A stretch of 64,000 nt of DNA from Nymphaea colorata (taxonomy: Eukaryota; Streptophyta; Magnoliopsida; Nymphaeales; Nymphaeaceae). The position numbers and the translations under genes were made by a program. This document shows positions 40,747-54,035 of the stretch, piece by piece. The notes beneath the pieces are model-generated. The model was not told the origin of the DNA. It made no database searches and worked only from the letters and a program-made list of their open reading frames with translations. The stretch is taken from the NCBI RefSeq assembly GCF_008831285.2, contig NC_045144.1, positions 16,789,858 through 16,853,857 of the forward strand, given 5' to 3'. How positions within the stretch are numbered: position 1 is the first letter of the stretch; each line of letters begins with the position of its first letter.

Positions 40747-43700
40747 ATGAGGCATGCTCTTCTGTCCACTCTTGTTGTCTCTTTTCTCCTGGTTCCCACT
40801 TCTTCTAAGTCTGCTTGTTACACCTCAATCTTTAGCTTTGGGGACTCTCTTGCTGACACTGGCAACCTGGTGCAATCACTAGTTGGCAGGTATGTGCCTA
40901 TGGCGAACCTCCCTTATGGAGAAACTTTCTTTGGGCACCCCACCGGCAGATGTTCGAATGGAAGGTTAATCATCGATTTCTTAGGTTTGATGAATACTGC
41001 TTTCTCAATTCCATTCTTTCCTTATGATGGTAATGATTTTGTTCAGTTGTTTCCAATTTCTTTGTCAGGTTTAACAATTAAATGGTAATAAACTGCTTCT
41101 ATGTGTGGAATTTCCATGTCCAGTCGCTTCAACCAAACATAGAATTCCTAACTGCGTCTGAATTTCAGAAATGAACTTAATTCTGTTTCAAATGTTCTGG
41201 ATTTTAGGTTCAAATGCATCTTAGTATATGAAGCAACACTCTGGGGCTGAACAGTTCTCTCTTTCCCCTTTATGGCGGAACAAATTAAGTCTCTGTCTGT
41301 CTCTCCTCATTTGAATGAAAGAAAGTGAACAATATTCTACCATCAAAACCCTGTTTATGATCATCTTCTATAACGCTTAGACCAAAGCCTTAAATAAAAA
41401 TCTATTTGGTTGAGGCTATTGGCTTAGCATTAGTGCTACTATTGATCAACAAATTCACCACTCTACTAAATCCAGACTTGTTTTGCAGCCCAGGCATACA
41501 GGCTTCCACTGCTTCCTCCATACCTGGCTGATCCTTATGAGGGTAGAGAATACACCAAAGGAGTGAATTTTGCAGTTGCAGGAGCTACAGCTCTTGACGT
41601 TTCAGATCTTCTGAGCAAGAACATCAGACCCTTGACTAACCACTCACTAAGTGTCCAACTTGGATGGTTTGACAGGCTTTTGCCTTCATTATGCTCTACA
41701 AAAGCAGGTAAGGACAAGTAAAATGTCAATAATTGTATTTGTATAACCATGGATTCAGCAAGGTAATTTCTTGGGCATGCCAAACCTGTTTCTCTGCATT
41801 GTTCCATTAATGAAACATTTTATCTGGTAATCATCTTTCCTTTTCTAGGATGCTTCTCAAATAGCTCTCTTGCTTTACCATTTTCCATGTCGGTGCTTCC
41901 CTTTATTTATTCTTGAAACATGAGCAAACGTAATCAATCGAGTTCCTATAGAAAAAGATTGCTTTGCTTTCCTTTGAAGGATGGGTTTTTATAAAATTAA
42001 AAGGAGCATGGATTGTTTTAGAAAATAGAAGAAAACAAGGTTTTAAGATGACTAACTAGTTTACTAATTGTATGTAAGATGACTTGGATAGAAGAATTTG
42101 AGATCAATGCGAGAGAGAGAGAGAGACAGGCAGAGAGAGGTCATCATGAACCCATGTTTTAAACACTAATTTTAGTTAATTGGTGACCAACGCGCATAAT
42201 TTGGGTAGTATCTCATGGGTGGATTTGCTCTCAAGTCGAAAGGACAGAAACCTATATCGATATGAAAAATGGCGAAACAGAGAAATTATTTCTTTCATTT
42301 AATGAAGTACGGCTCTTATTCGTGGTTATTGATGGCTTCAATGCCTCTGTGACTAACATCTGTTATTCATTCTGGTGCATTGATGGCAAAAGAATGCCAT
42401 GAGTACCTCAGATCGTCGTTATTTCTAGTTGGGGAGATTGGAGGGAACGATTACAACTATGCCTTCTTTCAAGGCATGAGCATCGAAAAGGTCAAGCCTT
42501 ATGTCCATGATGTGGTAACAGCCATTGCAAATGGAGTGAATGTAAGTTGATCTGTTTCACCTTCTTATTTTCCTCTCCATCTAGAAAAAGCTTGAACATA
42601 AATTAAGTTAGATCATCTTCTATTGCGCAATCTTTGCCAACAGAAAACCAATTACCACCCACAAAAGCACACATAGATTAGCATTAATTCACCAAAAGAA
42701 CAGAAGCTTTTGAGTCATTTTTGCTCGAGTTAAACAGGTTTCTATAATTGTGACTGCTCAAGTTAAGACTAGACTGCTGTCTATCTAAGAAAAGTTGTCA
42801 ACTTCAAATTGGTTTTACTTTGCTTCAAGCCTTTTACTTTTTACGTGGCTAGGGGAGCAGCACCTAACGAATCAAGTGAACTGCATGCAGACACTGATAA
42901 AACATGGAGCAATGCAACTAATGGTTCCCGGAAACCTCCCTATCGGCTGCATATCGCTCTACCTAACGATCTTTTCGTCCCGGAATTTGTCAGACTATGA
43001 CCCCAAGATTGGTTGCCTGAAGCACTACAATGAGTTTGCCGTGTACCACAATTCATATCTTCTGGGCACGCTCAAAAGGCTAAGAGAGCAGCACCCACAT
43101 GCAAGAATCATTTATGCTGACTACTACACTGCTGCTATGTCCTTCTTCAAGAACCCCAAAAAATATGGTATGACACTGAATTGAATCAAATTTATTGTTC
43201 TTCTGCAGCCATTTCTAAATTTCATTATGAAAGAGCAGATAGTACCAGCAGCACATTAATGATTCCAAAACATTGGTACATGGGAATAATTCCTGCACTG
43301 ATATTGCAAAGACAAACACTGCCTTAAGTAGCCAGGTGCAAAACTGGTTTTCATTTTAAAGGGCATGCAATTTTCGTTTAGGAACCATCCTTTTACCAAA
43401 ATCTCAAACGACATGCCTCATCTTTTTTTTCTTCTCTCGCATGTGAGATGTCTGCTTTGCTGAGAACTACCAAAAAAAAGCCTCTCAAAGCTAAATCATG
43501 CCATGCTGGAAGTAATGAATCGACGTTGCTATTTTAAATCAAAGAAATACTTTTTTCCCTTCACATTTACAACCGCGTATAGTGCAACCCAAAGGCACCT
43601 TCTGTGTGCTTGTCTCTATTAAATATATATTTACCTCAAATTGCCCATGGAATTGGTTAACCATTGTTGTCGAAGACTACAAGACCAACAATTTCTAACT

Positions 43701-44371
43701 TAAAGTCAAGCTAGAGATCAATCATCAAAGATTAGCTAACAACCATTTTCACCTTCTTATGTCATTCAACATAGAGAGTCTTTCAATTTGTTCAGTTGTA
43801 AATATGCTCATATAAGTACAGTAACAACTTAGCAAGACCTGAAATAAGATCCAAGTTATTGAGCAACACACAGGTGATGGCCAGATCTCATCAAGTGAGA
43901 GAAGACCCTCAACAGAAGGGATTCTTGTGAATTTGTACTATGCATATTAACACAAAATATGAAGAACAAGGGCTTATTGACTTGAAATACAAGATCTTCC
44001 TAGCAATTTACTTTCATAAAAACTTATAGCATCCATAATTCGAATACTCCATTGTTAGAGCACTAACTAGTTTGAATACTAGTACTAATCACGCATGTTG
44101 CTTCATGATCAAGTTTTCCTTTTCTAATATTGCTTTCTTTTCAGGATTTGAAAGTGCTCTGAGAGCCTGTTGTGGTGATGGTGAGCCATACAACTTCAAT
44201 TCCAAGGTTCTTTGCGGACAAAAGGGAATTAAAGCATGTGATGACCCTTCTAGATATGTGAATTGGGATGGAATTCATCTTACTGATAAGGCATACAACT
44301 TGATGGCCAATGGGTTACTCTCTGGCCGATTTGCTCACCCTGTTCCGTTGACTCCCCAATCTTGCAACTAA
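40747..44371 (+). CDS. GDSL esterase/lipase (SGNH hydrolase), gene 2, five exons
   Basis: Exons 40747-40984, 41489-41707, 42393-42541, 42891-43167 and 44145-44371 give 369 residues without interruption. Exons 2, 4 and 5 are identical in length to those of gene 1, and intron phases are the same. The signal peptide is about residues 1-22. '[12 protein letters not shown]' holds Ser34, followed by '[10 protein letters not shown]', '[10 protein letters not shown]', and 'WDGIHLT' with Asp336 and His339. All four SGNH blocks are intact. The ATG at 40747 aligns with the start of gene 1, and the alternative ATG at 40714 would add 11 residues before the hydrophobic segment. Introns are 0.35-1.0 kb, compact compared with gene 1. 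It is a secreted esterase of unknown substrate. Confidence 0.9.
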
Positions 44372-47300
44372 ATACCCAATTTATCTTCATGTTTCGTTTC
44401 ACAGATGGGATTAGTACAAACCTGTGTATTAAACTCTAGCTTCAATGTTCTAATTTGTTTTCAATTGGTCCAATCAATTGGCTCATATACATAATTTTCA
44501 TGCTTAATTAGGCAAGGATCAAACTATGAATTAGTTTTTTCTAATCCAGATCATGTTTATCTAGTTATAAAGTTTTGGAATTGTCACCACACAAGCACTA
44601 TAAAATCCTTTGGTTTGTATGCGCCCAGTATCCGAAGGTCCAAACTCAAGATGAAGCGCATTCATGCTGTATGTGAATTAATTGCACCAATGTCCACTAT
44701 GCTCCTACTATATAGACGAATGCATGAATTGCAATTCAAGCTATTGTACACTGCAACTTCAGCATCCAAATATCCGGAGTCATGTGTCTCTATATATATT
44801 AAATGGATGGTTAAGTCAATATATTATCCGTACAACATTATTAGATGGCTGATCATCATGATGATAAATATATGGTGAGAATAGGAACTTGAACATAGCT
44901 TTCCTAATAAAAATGTAAAGTTTTTTGGTAATGTGAATGTGTTCATGCATTATGGCTATCATGTGGTAATGTGTTAAGAATATGAAACTGGCCTTTCTTA
45001 ATAAAATATGTATACGTTATTAGCAGTAGAATAGTTACGAAATTTATGAGTCGGTGCAAGAATTATCAATTTTAGTGAAGATGTGTTTATATATATATAT
45101 ATATACACACACAAAAAGAGAGAGAGAAGGGAGAGAGAGAGCAAGTATTGATTTGTATTAGGTTACTTATGTAAATCACGTACGTCTGGCAATTTATTGC
45201 AAAAGACATACTAACATGCAATAAATAATAGGCATACGAGGAGGAGTTAACATTGGCTCGTGCATGCGCTACACGGGTACCTACTAGCTAATTTTGAGGT
45301 CATATTAATTTATCCATTACTTTACTTATCCACATAATTTACTATCTCCATGCGATCTCCATTAACCAAAATTTGAAATTAATAATGATTTTTTCTATTG
45401 TAGATAGCATTTATAAGCCATGAAACTAGGTTAAGTTGGTCAAATTTCAAAAAATATAATATAATGTAATGTTCGTAATAATATTGCATCCCTGTGCTAC
45501 TTCCAGAAACTTTTGGAAAAAAATCCACGTCAAGTAAATTACCTTGATACAATGGGAGTTTATTATGTACAATGGGACTTTGCAAGTAAAACAATGACTC
45601 CGATTGAGAAGTACATCAATTTTCATGAAATTTTGTTGTCCTTAAGGGCCAGTTTGGCAATCAAAACAATATGTAACTGTTTCATGCATATGATCCAAAT
45701 ATTAAGGCAAATCATGGAAAACCTTCAAAAGAATTCTACAAATCTGCTTATACTTTTAGGTAGATCATGAAACAGTTGCATGCATTTAACCCAAAAATTG
45801 ATTAGATTCATTGGGAGTTTAAATAATGTTCCATTAATTTTGTTCACTTTTTGGGGCAGTAATTGATATTGTCCCCAAATAGCCCCCTAAGAAGTAGATT
45901 CATGGACACCTAATTCTATTGTTCTATAAATCTATCCAAAACTTCGAGTTAGATTTACGGAATATTCACATAGTGTTCCAACTGCCAAATGATCCATAAG
46001 GGGCTGTTTGGCAATGAATATGTTTGAATTTTTGGGGCATATTCATAAAACAGTTATAAAGAATTCTCATTACCAAAGAGCCCCTGAATCTGTCCAAAAG
46101 ATTGGGTCAACTTCATAGAATATTAATACTAGTGCTCCATGAATCTGCCTTAGATTCATAAAATATTTACAAAGTGTCATTGCAGCAACTAAAACATTTA
46201 TAAAGTGCTCTATGAATACAACTAAAGATTGGGCCCACTTCATGAACACCTAATTTTAGTGTTATATGAATCAGTTCAATCCCTAAGAAGACTCATCCAA
46301 CACATACAGAGTGTTCCAACTGCCAAATGAACTTGAAATATGATAGGTAGTCAAAGTTGTATCAAGGAAAAGGATTTACGTGTATGATGAAGGACAAGGG
46401 ATACACTTCATGATCTTGAAGAGGAAACTTTCTACCATTGTTTTTTCTTGGAAAGTTTTTAAAACAGGTAAAGTCGTAGCATATAAAGACATATGAACAG
46501 GTGCTAACACCTTCACGTACATGCAAAACAATCATAACTAGACCATGCTCCTTCTTTATCTCAGCCTCTTTTCTGTACCAATTTCTTCGTACTGGTGTTT
46601 GGTAGTAAGAAGCACAATACTCCTATTTAAATCTGGTTAGGTCTAATGGATCTCTAAATTTTTTGTTTCCAAATTTTTTCACTCGTCTTCTTATATAGAG
46701 TGGAATATTTCTTAGGGTGTACCTCTAGCTACCAGAACCCTAGTTTCGTAAAGCACAAGATTTATCTAGAGCAAAGGCATTATTATCTACCCTAAACCGA
46801 GCTCCTACCTAATTACTTTCTATTATTTAGTTTCAACAGAGAAAGAATATATTTGGTATTTTGATTTTGCGTGAGTAGAAGTATTTCATCTGATTGCTTA
46901 CAGGAGAGCTTATACTCTCATCCAACTCATTTTTCCTCCAAGATATAGGATTGACTTTGATGTCTTGGCATGCCACCCCCACCATGCTTCAATTTGTGTG
47001 CAAGTAGCTCGTCTTTTATAGCACAAGGGGTTGAGTACACCTGAAGGATTCAAAAGGAAAACTTGCTGCCTACCAGCTTCCATCCCAACTATTGCGACCT
47101 GCTCACGGAACGGTGGTTGATTATCATCTCAAACTCATTAGTCATGTTAAATCGAAAAGAAATTAGAGTTGATAATTAAACTTAAGTCCATTAATCAAGG
47201 ATACATAATCTTATAATTAATGCTCGTGCTGCAGTAAGAACTTGAATTAAGTTCCGTATTTGCTAAATTAGAATACAAATCTAATTAATCCTAAGAAGAT

Positions 47301-48040
47301 TATGGGTACTGCTTTCTCAATTGTATGACCGGGCACTGCTCGCTTCTGAGTCTCCGTTCATCTTTTTTTTTTTTTCAAAATTTCTCAATACGTCTACTTC
47401 TTTCTGAATTTTCTGATAAATTAACCTTTTAGAGCCACCACCGAGAAATTGAAGGCACATCATGATGTTATGATGTTAACATGAGAAGGCATGTTCCCAC
47501 GTTTTAATAGCATTGACATTTTGATAATTCTATAGGGGCGAACTTTTTCACATTCCAGTTTTGCGGTCATGAAGAGAGGGGTCCTCCATTTAACTTGCAG
47601 GAGCATTTTAGTTTTTTTATCTCATCATCTCTTAGGGACCATAACATATAACCTGTTTTTCCTTAAAATAGAAAAGTTAAAGGTGAAACTAATTTCTTTA
47701 CAGCACAGTAAAAGCAAAATGTCCTTAAAAAACTTTTTCCTGAAACAAAATTCAATCAACACAGATCTTCCTGCCCAAACCATAAGATTGACATAAAAAT
47801 AATTTTCTAGAGTTACCCTGACATCTGAAGCTTGGATTGTTGAGAGAAAAGCAAAGGTGGAAACCAAATTAGATGTGATGAAAATGTTCATTACTTTTTT
47901 TTTCCTTGTTATTCTTTTTTGATCCATCATGTTGGATCGATCGGTCCTGATTACATTGTTAGATAACTTTGAAAAGGTAAAATCACCATTCAATTTTTCT
48001 CTCTCTATATATAATTTTGAATCATGAATCTAGAGATAAC
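44372..48040. other. Long intergenic region after GDSL gene 2
   Basis: No gene is recognised. 44630-44980 parallels the flank of GDSL gene 1. 45640-46340 is a cluster of MITE-like remnants with repeated phrases 'gggccagtttggcaa', 'ggggctgtttggcaatga' and 'gtgttccaactgccaaatga'. 46385-46550 is one of three related blocks upstream of the X8 genes. 46550-48040 shows nothing recognisable. Confidence 0.45.
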
Positions 48041-48044
48041 ATAC

Positions 48045-48302
48045 ATGTAGGAACATCTACATCAAATCTAAACCGAGTAATCTAAGATGGGACGGTCCAA
48101 ATTTTTCTCCTTCATCCCTCCCTCTTCCACGTGCTGCAAAGGGGAGCCACCGAGGCTCCTCCTTTTGCTCTACCCGCCTGTGACGGCAGGGGAGGAGCTG
48201 CCGGGCTCCTTCTTTTGCAAGACGAGAGAGAGAATGAGAGGGAAAAGGGAGGGCCATCTAGATTGTAAATCTGATGGCCTAGATTTGATGTTCTTAGATG
48301 AC
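48045..48302. mobile_element. MITE-like element with long imperfect inverted ends
   Basis: The left end 'aacatctacatcaaatcta' and the reverse complement of the right end ('aacatcaaatctaggcc') match, as do the adjoining 'aatctaagatgg/aatctagatgg'. The middle is GC-rich and open in several frames, but without any recognisable protein. Confidence 0.5.
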
Positions 48303-48463
48303 TAGATTGAGGCAAGAAATCAAGAACTAAAATGCTCTTGTGCTTGATAAAAGGGACGACTAGATCTCCCTTTTGCAAAAATAAAAAATAAAAATATGCG
48401 ATTTCTGAAAATGATGTCTAAATCACCTGGGCTTTTTTCCAAGCCTGTGTGTTTTTAGGCAGG

Positions 48464-48784
48464 TAGAGATGTCAACATATCTGATTTGGATCAGATATTT
48501 GATGGAAATGTTTCAAATATGATCCGATTAAGAAATGACATCCAAAGATTCGGGTTTGGATCAGATTTAAGTTTAAATAAATATCCTTCATCCAATGCTC
48601 ATATGTTTTGAAGATTGGCAAGATTCTATTCAATGTTGGCATTCAGATTCAGATACGAATGTACAAATGACACTTGGATTAAGAATTGGATTTCAGATAT
48701 GACTTTTTTTTTATTCAAATTCAAATATATGAATATATGAAAAAGTGGATATGGTATGTCTGATTAAAATCCAATCCATTGACT
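48464..48784. mobile_element. TAGGGATGTCAA-family MITE, copy 3, right end lost
   Basis: It starts TAGAGATGTCAACATATCTG and carries the typical 'ttggatcagat/atccaatcc' inner repeats. It stops at 'ccaatccattgac' without the usual terminal CATCCCTA. Confidence 0.55.
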
Positions 48785-49317
48785 ACACACGAATGATGAA
48801 TTTGAGAAATGTCTAAAAGGTAAATGTTAACAGAGAAAAATAGTCAAGATAGGCAAAAGAGAAAAAAAAAAGGAATCACGAACGAAGCCTTCTTTGCATC
48901 GTTATACCGTCTCCTTCTTTGTTCTCCAATATTATTGCCGCCTTCTGACGGCATGTTGGTCTATTTGGAAGCTTGCTTTTCTCCCGCGCGTTCCCTGCTT
49001 GCTTCCTATCTCGATGGCTGCATCCTAAGAGATGTTTTTCCTCTTGGTGCGCTACCGGAGGCAATGTTGCAAACATTGGTTCTTGAACCGAATCGGCAGG
49101 GTTACCACTCAATTGGTTGTGAACCAGTCAAAAATAATTACAAAGATTTGAAAACTTCAATAAAAATATATAAAATGAATGAACGATATTAAACTACTTT
49201 ATAAAGAAACTATTTTGAAATATGTGATGCCTTTTGACCAGCCACCAATGGTCAGCTTGCCACCAATTCGATTAGAACTAGCTGACCCTCAACATCTGCT
49301 TAGGGTCTTCTCCATTT

Positions 49318-49354
<37 letters not shown>

Positions 49355-49740
49355 TGAAAATACTAATAGCAAAAAAATATATATGACCATACATGATAAA
49401 CGAATTGAAAGTAATATAAGGGTAAATGAAAATGGATGGCGTATTGACAACAGCATTGTTATAATGTTATGTTTTCTTATTCTAAAAACATATATACAAT
49501 GAGTGGAGAAGTGTGAGGATTCCAAAACGGACAAATTGAAAGAATCGATCATGAAGCGGAGGCGAAGTGAATTATTTGCAGTGAAACATTGTTAAGTGAA
49601 TTACTGAAATGCTGGCCTTCCCACGTTTGAGAAACAGTTTCTGTAAGCTACATTCCTGGCCCTTTCTGTAAGGACGTTTCAGGTAAATATAGAGCGGCGT
49701 GAGGTGATTAGGTGGCCTTCTTTGGACTGTTGTGAATTTT
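48785..49740. repeat. Upstream region of X8 gene 2
   Basis: No gene. 48880-49130 matches 35850-36090. (TA)n lies at 49319-49351. From about 49540 the sequence aligns with the proximal promoter of gene 1 (from about 37005). Confidence 0.5.
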
Positions 49741-49834
49741 TTCATCTATAAATTGGGACGCTTCCTCTCACTCTCACTTGCAAGAGCATCATACACCACC
49801 TGAACATCAGTCTTTCTTCTTCTGCTAGAGTAAT

Positions 49835-51301
49835 ATGGCGTCTAGAGTGACCATGACTCCCTTCGCAGTTGTTCTTCTGATGTTCATCTCGACTTATGGT
49901 ACTGATCTCTTACTATTGCTTTTGTATCATACAGTGTATATTGTTCCCTCTTGTTGTTTCTCTTCCTCATTTTGAACAGTTTTTTGCTGATCAGTTTGTT
50001 GATATATCTTGTAAATTGCGGATAGAATTTTCACATTAGTTTTAAGTTCTTCATTGATAGTTTCTCACTTTGTTTCGATGACTGACGATTTTTCAGGATC
50101 GTTGGTGAAGGTGGCAAATGGGCAGGTACTTTTATACATTCTGCAATGGCTGCATTTCATTCTGTTTATACAACTTCCATTTTTCGTCTCTTCTGCTGCT
50201 GCAGAATTCGTGTCCTTAACCTTCTGGTCCAGTTTTCCATACTGTCTGCCTCTATTTTATTCTTTTTTCTCTGATCCCACTTTGAGTAGACTCAATTCTT
50301 ATGGACTGTCTTGCTTCTTCTGAGGTCCCTATTTGTTTTCATTCCATCTTAAAAATTTTACATTGGAAGAACTGAAACAGAGCTCAGTTCTACATGTACC
50401 AAAAAAGCTCGGTCATTTTCCTTATCATCTGAAGAAGGACAAAGTTGCTGACAAGCTGCTGACGTTTTATTTATACATGGTTGCGAACAGAACAATACCT
50501 GGTGCATAGCGAGGCCCTCTGCTGAGCAAACTGTGCTTCAGAACAACATTGACTTCGCATGCTCCAATGGCGTCGACTGCAGCGTGCTGGCTTCAGGTCA
50601 GGCCTGCTCTCTCCCGGACACCATAATCAACCATGCCTCCGTTGTCATGAACCTCTATTACAGTGCCAATGGCAGGCAGCCCTACACTTGTAGCTTTGCC
50701 AATTCTGGCCTCATCACCACTGTAGATCCGAGTAAGCCTTCTTCCTCCTCCTCATCTCTCCACTGCTAAACACTTAGATGCTATATATATACAGAACAAA
50801 ATAAACCCTTGATCTTTTCCAAATCAAGCAGAAAAAAAAAGTGAAAAACCAATACCAGATGTCAGAAATGCCTATCACATTATTCTTCTTGATTTTCTTT
50901 CAACAATCTAAAAATGATAAAGAGCAGAGACTGTTCCTTCCGTCTATAGCCTCTAATGTCTATATATATAAAAACAAAAATAGGCAGGCCAACTTGAAAT
51001 CTCAGGTTATGCATCTTGAAATTCCACAATAAGATGAACCTTATGTAACTGTTGGGCTAGTGTACTTTATGCCCTTATATTCAGGGAAAAAAAAAATTAC
51101 AGTATAGATCCTATTGGGAAAATCACAAAATTTTGTTCACCTTTGGGAATTATAAACAAAAGGTAGGCCTAAAAAGGAAATCTCCCTTTTCCTTAGGTGT
51201 GAATGAATAGGAAATCCCTTTCCAAGTAAGTGAAATTACCTAGCAGATCAAACTAATGCAGTTCCTATTTTGCAGGCTATGGCAGCTGTGTCTATCCGTG
51301 A
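49835..51301 (+). CDS. Small secreted X8-domain (PDCB-like callose-binding) protein, gene 2
   Basis: Exons 49835-49898, 50097-50125, 50491-50731 and 51276-51301 have exactly the lengths of gene 1 (64, 29, 241 and 26 bp) and give 119 residues. The signal peptide is about residues 1-22. It keeps the six-cysteine X8 domain 'NNTWCIARP..', the NHASVVMN motif and the ending 'GSCVYP'. A TATA box at 49747 and the shared leader 'ctcacttgcaagagc' precede it. Like gene 1 it has no GPI tail. It is a tandem paralogue, with differences mostly in the signal peptide and between cysteines 3 and 4. The function (callose or beta-1,3-glucan binding) is inferred from the family. Confidence 0.9.
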
Positions 51302-52258
51302 AGATGCTTCAGCTGGGAAATAACAGTGCAGAATCTACCATGAATAATTGTTAGCTTATAGTGCTGCAGCAGCCGCCGCTGCTATCTGGTCCCTCTATTT
51401 TGTAGAATTCTGGATTAGGAAAGGTGTGTGATAGCTTTGCCATTCACATTCAATGCCCGCTGTAGTTTAATGTGTTGCTCACACTTGCTTATGCTTGGTC
51501 AGAGCAATACGTATTGCAGAAAATAATTTTTTGATTGCATCTACCTGCTGCAGATGTCTGAGGAGTCTGAACACTTCTATTAAAGCTCAAACATAATTAC
51601 ATAAGCAACAGTTTGAAAAAGAAAGTATAAGCAACCATGATGGGATCTTTCATTCCTGTAGAATATGCAAATCTGGAGGATGACTTCATATATCAACACT
51701 AGAACAACATAAGACTCGTGCCATCAAGCATAAATACAAATCGAGTTGACATAATTCACATAAAGCTTTCAAGCCATGGCAGAAATCGAGAATCCTTCTT
51801 AATTTCTTATATCTTCTCTGCCAAAATGAAAATTTTTCAAATTGTTTCCACTTTGCATTTGTTAGATATCCAGGATACTGTCAGGTCCTTGGCATGAGAA
51901 TCCCCAACTTATTAAGACCCACCATATCTGCGAAGATAAAATGAGATTTCTTATAAATTCCTGCACATAAGGCCCCAAGAATAGGAAGCAGAAGGCAGAC
52001 AATATATGAACTTCTTAACGCATGTATCACTAAATCCTAAATAAATACAAAAGAGAAACTTATGAAAAAGCCCAATTGACCATACTATAGGCCTTTGCAT
52101 GTCTTCTTAATACGATAATAGCAACGCAGAACACTAGCGTGAGCCCAACATCTCATCGGTCTTGAGAACCGTTTCATGAATGAACCTAGCATAATTGCGC
52201 AACGGGGACCATTTGTTGAATGAAACTCTGAGTGAAGGAGAAGTTCCATCATTCCTTG
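51302..52258. other. 3' flank of X8 gene 2
   Basis: No gene. 51302-51690 parallels 38521-39000. Nothing is recognised in the rest. Confidence 0.4.
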
Positions 52259-52722
52259 TGGGGATGCCAATGGATCAGTATCTGAATTGGATATGTTGTA
52301 ACCGTATCCATTTTCTGAACGAAGAAAGTCATATCAGAATCCAAATCCAAAATCTGATTTTACGATCCGTATCTACTTTTCGGGTATTCACATATTCAAA
52401 TTCGAAGATGAACAAAGAAAAGTCATATCCAAATCCAAATCTGAAATCAGATTTCAAATGACTGTTTTTTATATCCATATTTGAATGCAAATCCCAATTT
52501 TTAACCAAATCTTGCCAATGGCTAGAATATTTAGTTAAAACTAAATCCATTAAATCTGAATTCGGTCTTGTATATCCAAATTAGAATATGATCGGATGTC
52601 ATTTCTTAAATCTGAATCAAATCCAATTTAGTAATCAGTTATTAATTTTTTTTTCATATCCAATTTTTTCAAAACCGTTCAGCTGGATATCTGATTTAAA
52701 TCAGATACGTTTGACATCCCTA
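52259..52722. mobile_element. TAGGGATGTCAA-family MITE, copy 4
   Basis: The left end is 'tggggatgccaatggatc' and the right end 'gtttgacatcccta'. The body is full of 'atccaaatc.gaa' repeats, in the orientation opposite to copy 1. No ORF of note. Confidence 0.6.
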
Positions 52723-53589
52723 CCTAGTTATAGAATCCTACTTAGGGTGAGCGATCTTATACAACCAACTATGACAAAAGAAGAACATCCAGAAAAAAAA
52801 GGCACTCAAGACAATCTTGGTCTTAACCATTTTCACTAATATCTTCACCAATAAGTTAACCAAACCCAACATGCCATCTCTGTGCCTTGTGCACTGTAAG
52901 GTTTCCCCTAAGTTTGACATTGTTACCATTCTTCCCTATTAACAGGTTGATCAGCTTAATATTAGTCTGAGTTGATGTAAAACAACATTCAGCTAAATTC
53001 TTCATTAACTTTCCATTGAAAGAAACCTTAGAGAACATATTTTAAAAATTTTCGCAAGTGTCTGCTGACTTCAGAATAAAGCACCTGACGGTGCATTATT
53101 CTTCTTGGCGTAAACGTTTTTCTTTCACTAGCATGAACAGTACGTTTTGCATGCGCTGTCATTCTTCGGATCTAGTGTCCTTATGTCTCTCTCTCTATGT
53201 GTGTGTAATTTTTTGGAAAATCTAAGAGTAAGAGCACTCAAAAGTATAGGAATAAAATATATAATCAAAGAAATATCATGTCCACTAAAAGCTAGCTTTT
53301 CATGGAAATACTGCACCACTAAGGAGCCGTGCTTCAATACCTGTTCTGAAATGCTTTATAAAAATTGTTTCAATCTAGTTTTTTTTTAATGTTTACTTAG
53401 AAGAAAGGAAACGGCCTTGCGTAAATCCTCCAAGCGTATGCCATTATGCCTCTAAGTTTGGCTTATTTTTGGATTTGGGTGGATTTACGGGACATCTTTC
53501 AATTCGGATGTCGTGTTCGACACCGTTTTTAATCCAAAAGAATAACACATTGAAATGTGGTAGCAATAATGAGATTCTAACCTTGGATT

Positions 53590-53672
53590 TGGAATGTGAT
53601 AGCAATCATGAGATTCGAACCTTGGATCCCTTATGAGCTGACTGGTTGCGCTATGCCATCATCCTGAAAGCC
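53590..53672 (-). mobile_element. Possible tRNA-derived SINE
   Basis: On the minus strand, 'gatggcatagcgcaacc' (box-A-like) is followed about 35 bp later by 'ggttcgaatctc' (box-B-like). A partial direct duplicate of the box-B side ('gagattctaaccttggat') adjoins it. This is consistent with a SINE head. It is not a complete tRNA. Confidence 0.45.
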
Positions 53673-53769
53673 CATAGTACTATACTCTCAACCCTTACAC
53701 GCTCAACAGGTAAAACTTACACTCCTCTCAACCCTTAAACGCTCAACACGTAAAACTTACACTCTCAAC

Positions 53770-53862
53770 GGTAAGGACTAAGGAGGGTAATGCCCATGAG
53801 AATCGAACCTAACGCGACCTTTCCATGTGCTGCAGATCCAACCAGTTACATTAAACAATAGT
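53770..53862 (-). mobile_element. Possible tRNA-derived SINE, second copy
   Basis: On the minus strand, 'taatgtaactggttgg' (box-A-like) is followed by 'aggttcgattctcatgggc' (box-B-like). It shares the downstream 'gtaagttttacgtgttgagcg' with the neighbouring direct repeats, suggesting these belong to the SINE body. Confidence 0.4.
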
Positions 53863-54035
53863 TGGCAAAGATGAATTACCAAATGGTTTCGAACTTACAC
53901 GTAAATGTTTCATCCCTACATGCCATCCCAACCATATTGTATTGGCCACAAGATGGGGTAATTGAAAAATAAAGGTTCAAGGTTTTGTGAAGGGCAGTCG
54001 ATATATATATATAGTTCTTCACAAACTCATGTAAA

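Larger units (their letters stand above)
52723..54035. other. Intergenic DNA with SINE-like fragments
   Basis: No gene. A pair of 46-bp direct repeats ('ctctcaacccttacacgctcaaca.gtaaaacttacact') lies at about 53684-53770 between two SINE-like fragments. Confidence 0.4.

Noticed and set aside
48824..49192. 122-codon open frame upstream of X8 gene 2
   Set aside because: The paralogous block before X8 gene 1 (35850-36090) has indels that break the frame, so it is conserved flank rather than a gene.
53590..53862. Genuine tRNA genes
   Set aside because: Only box A/B-like words are present. I could not form acceptor and anticodon stems.
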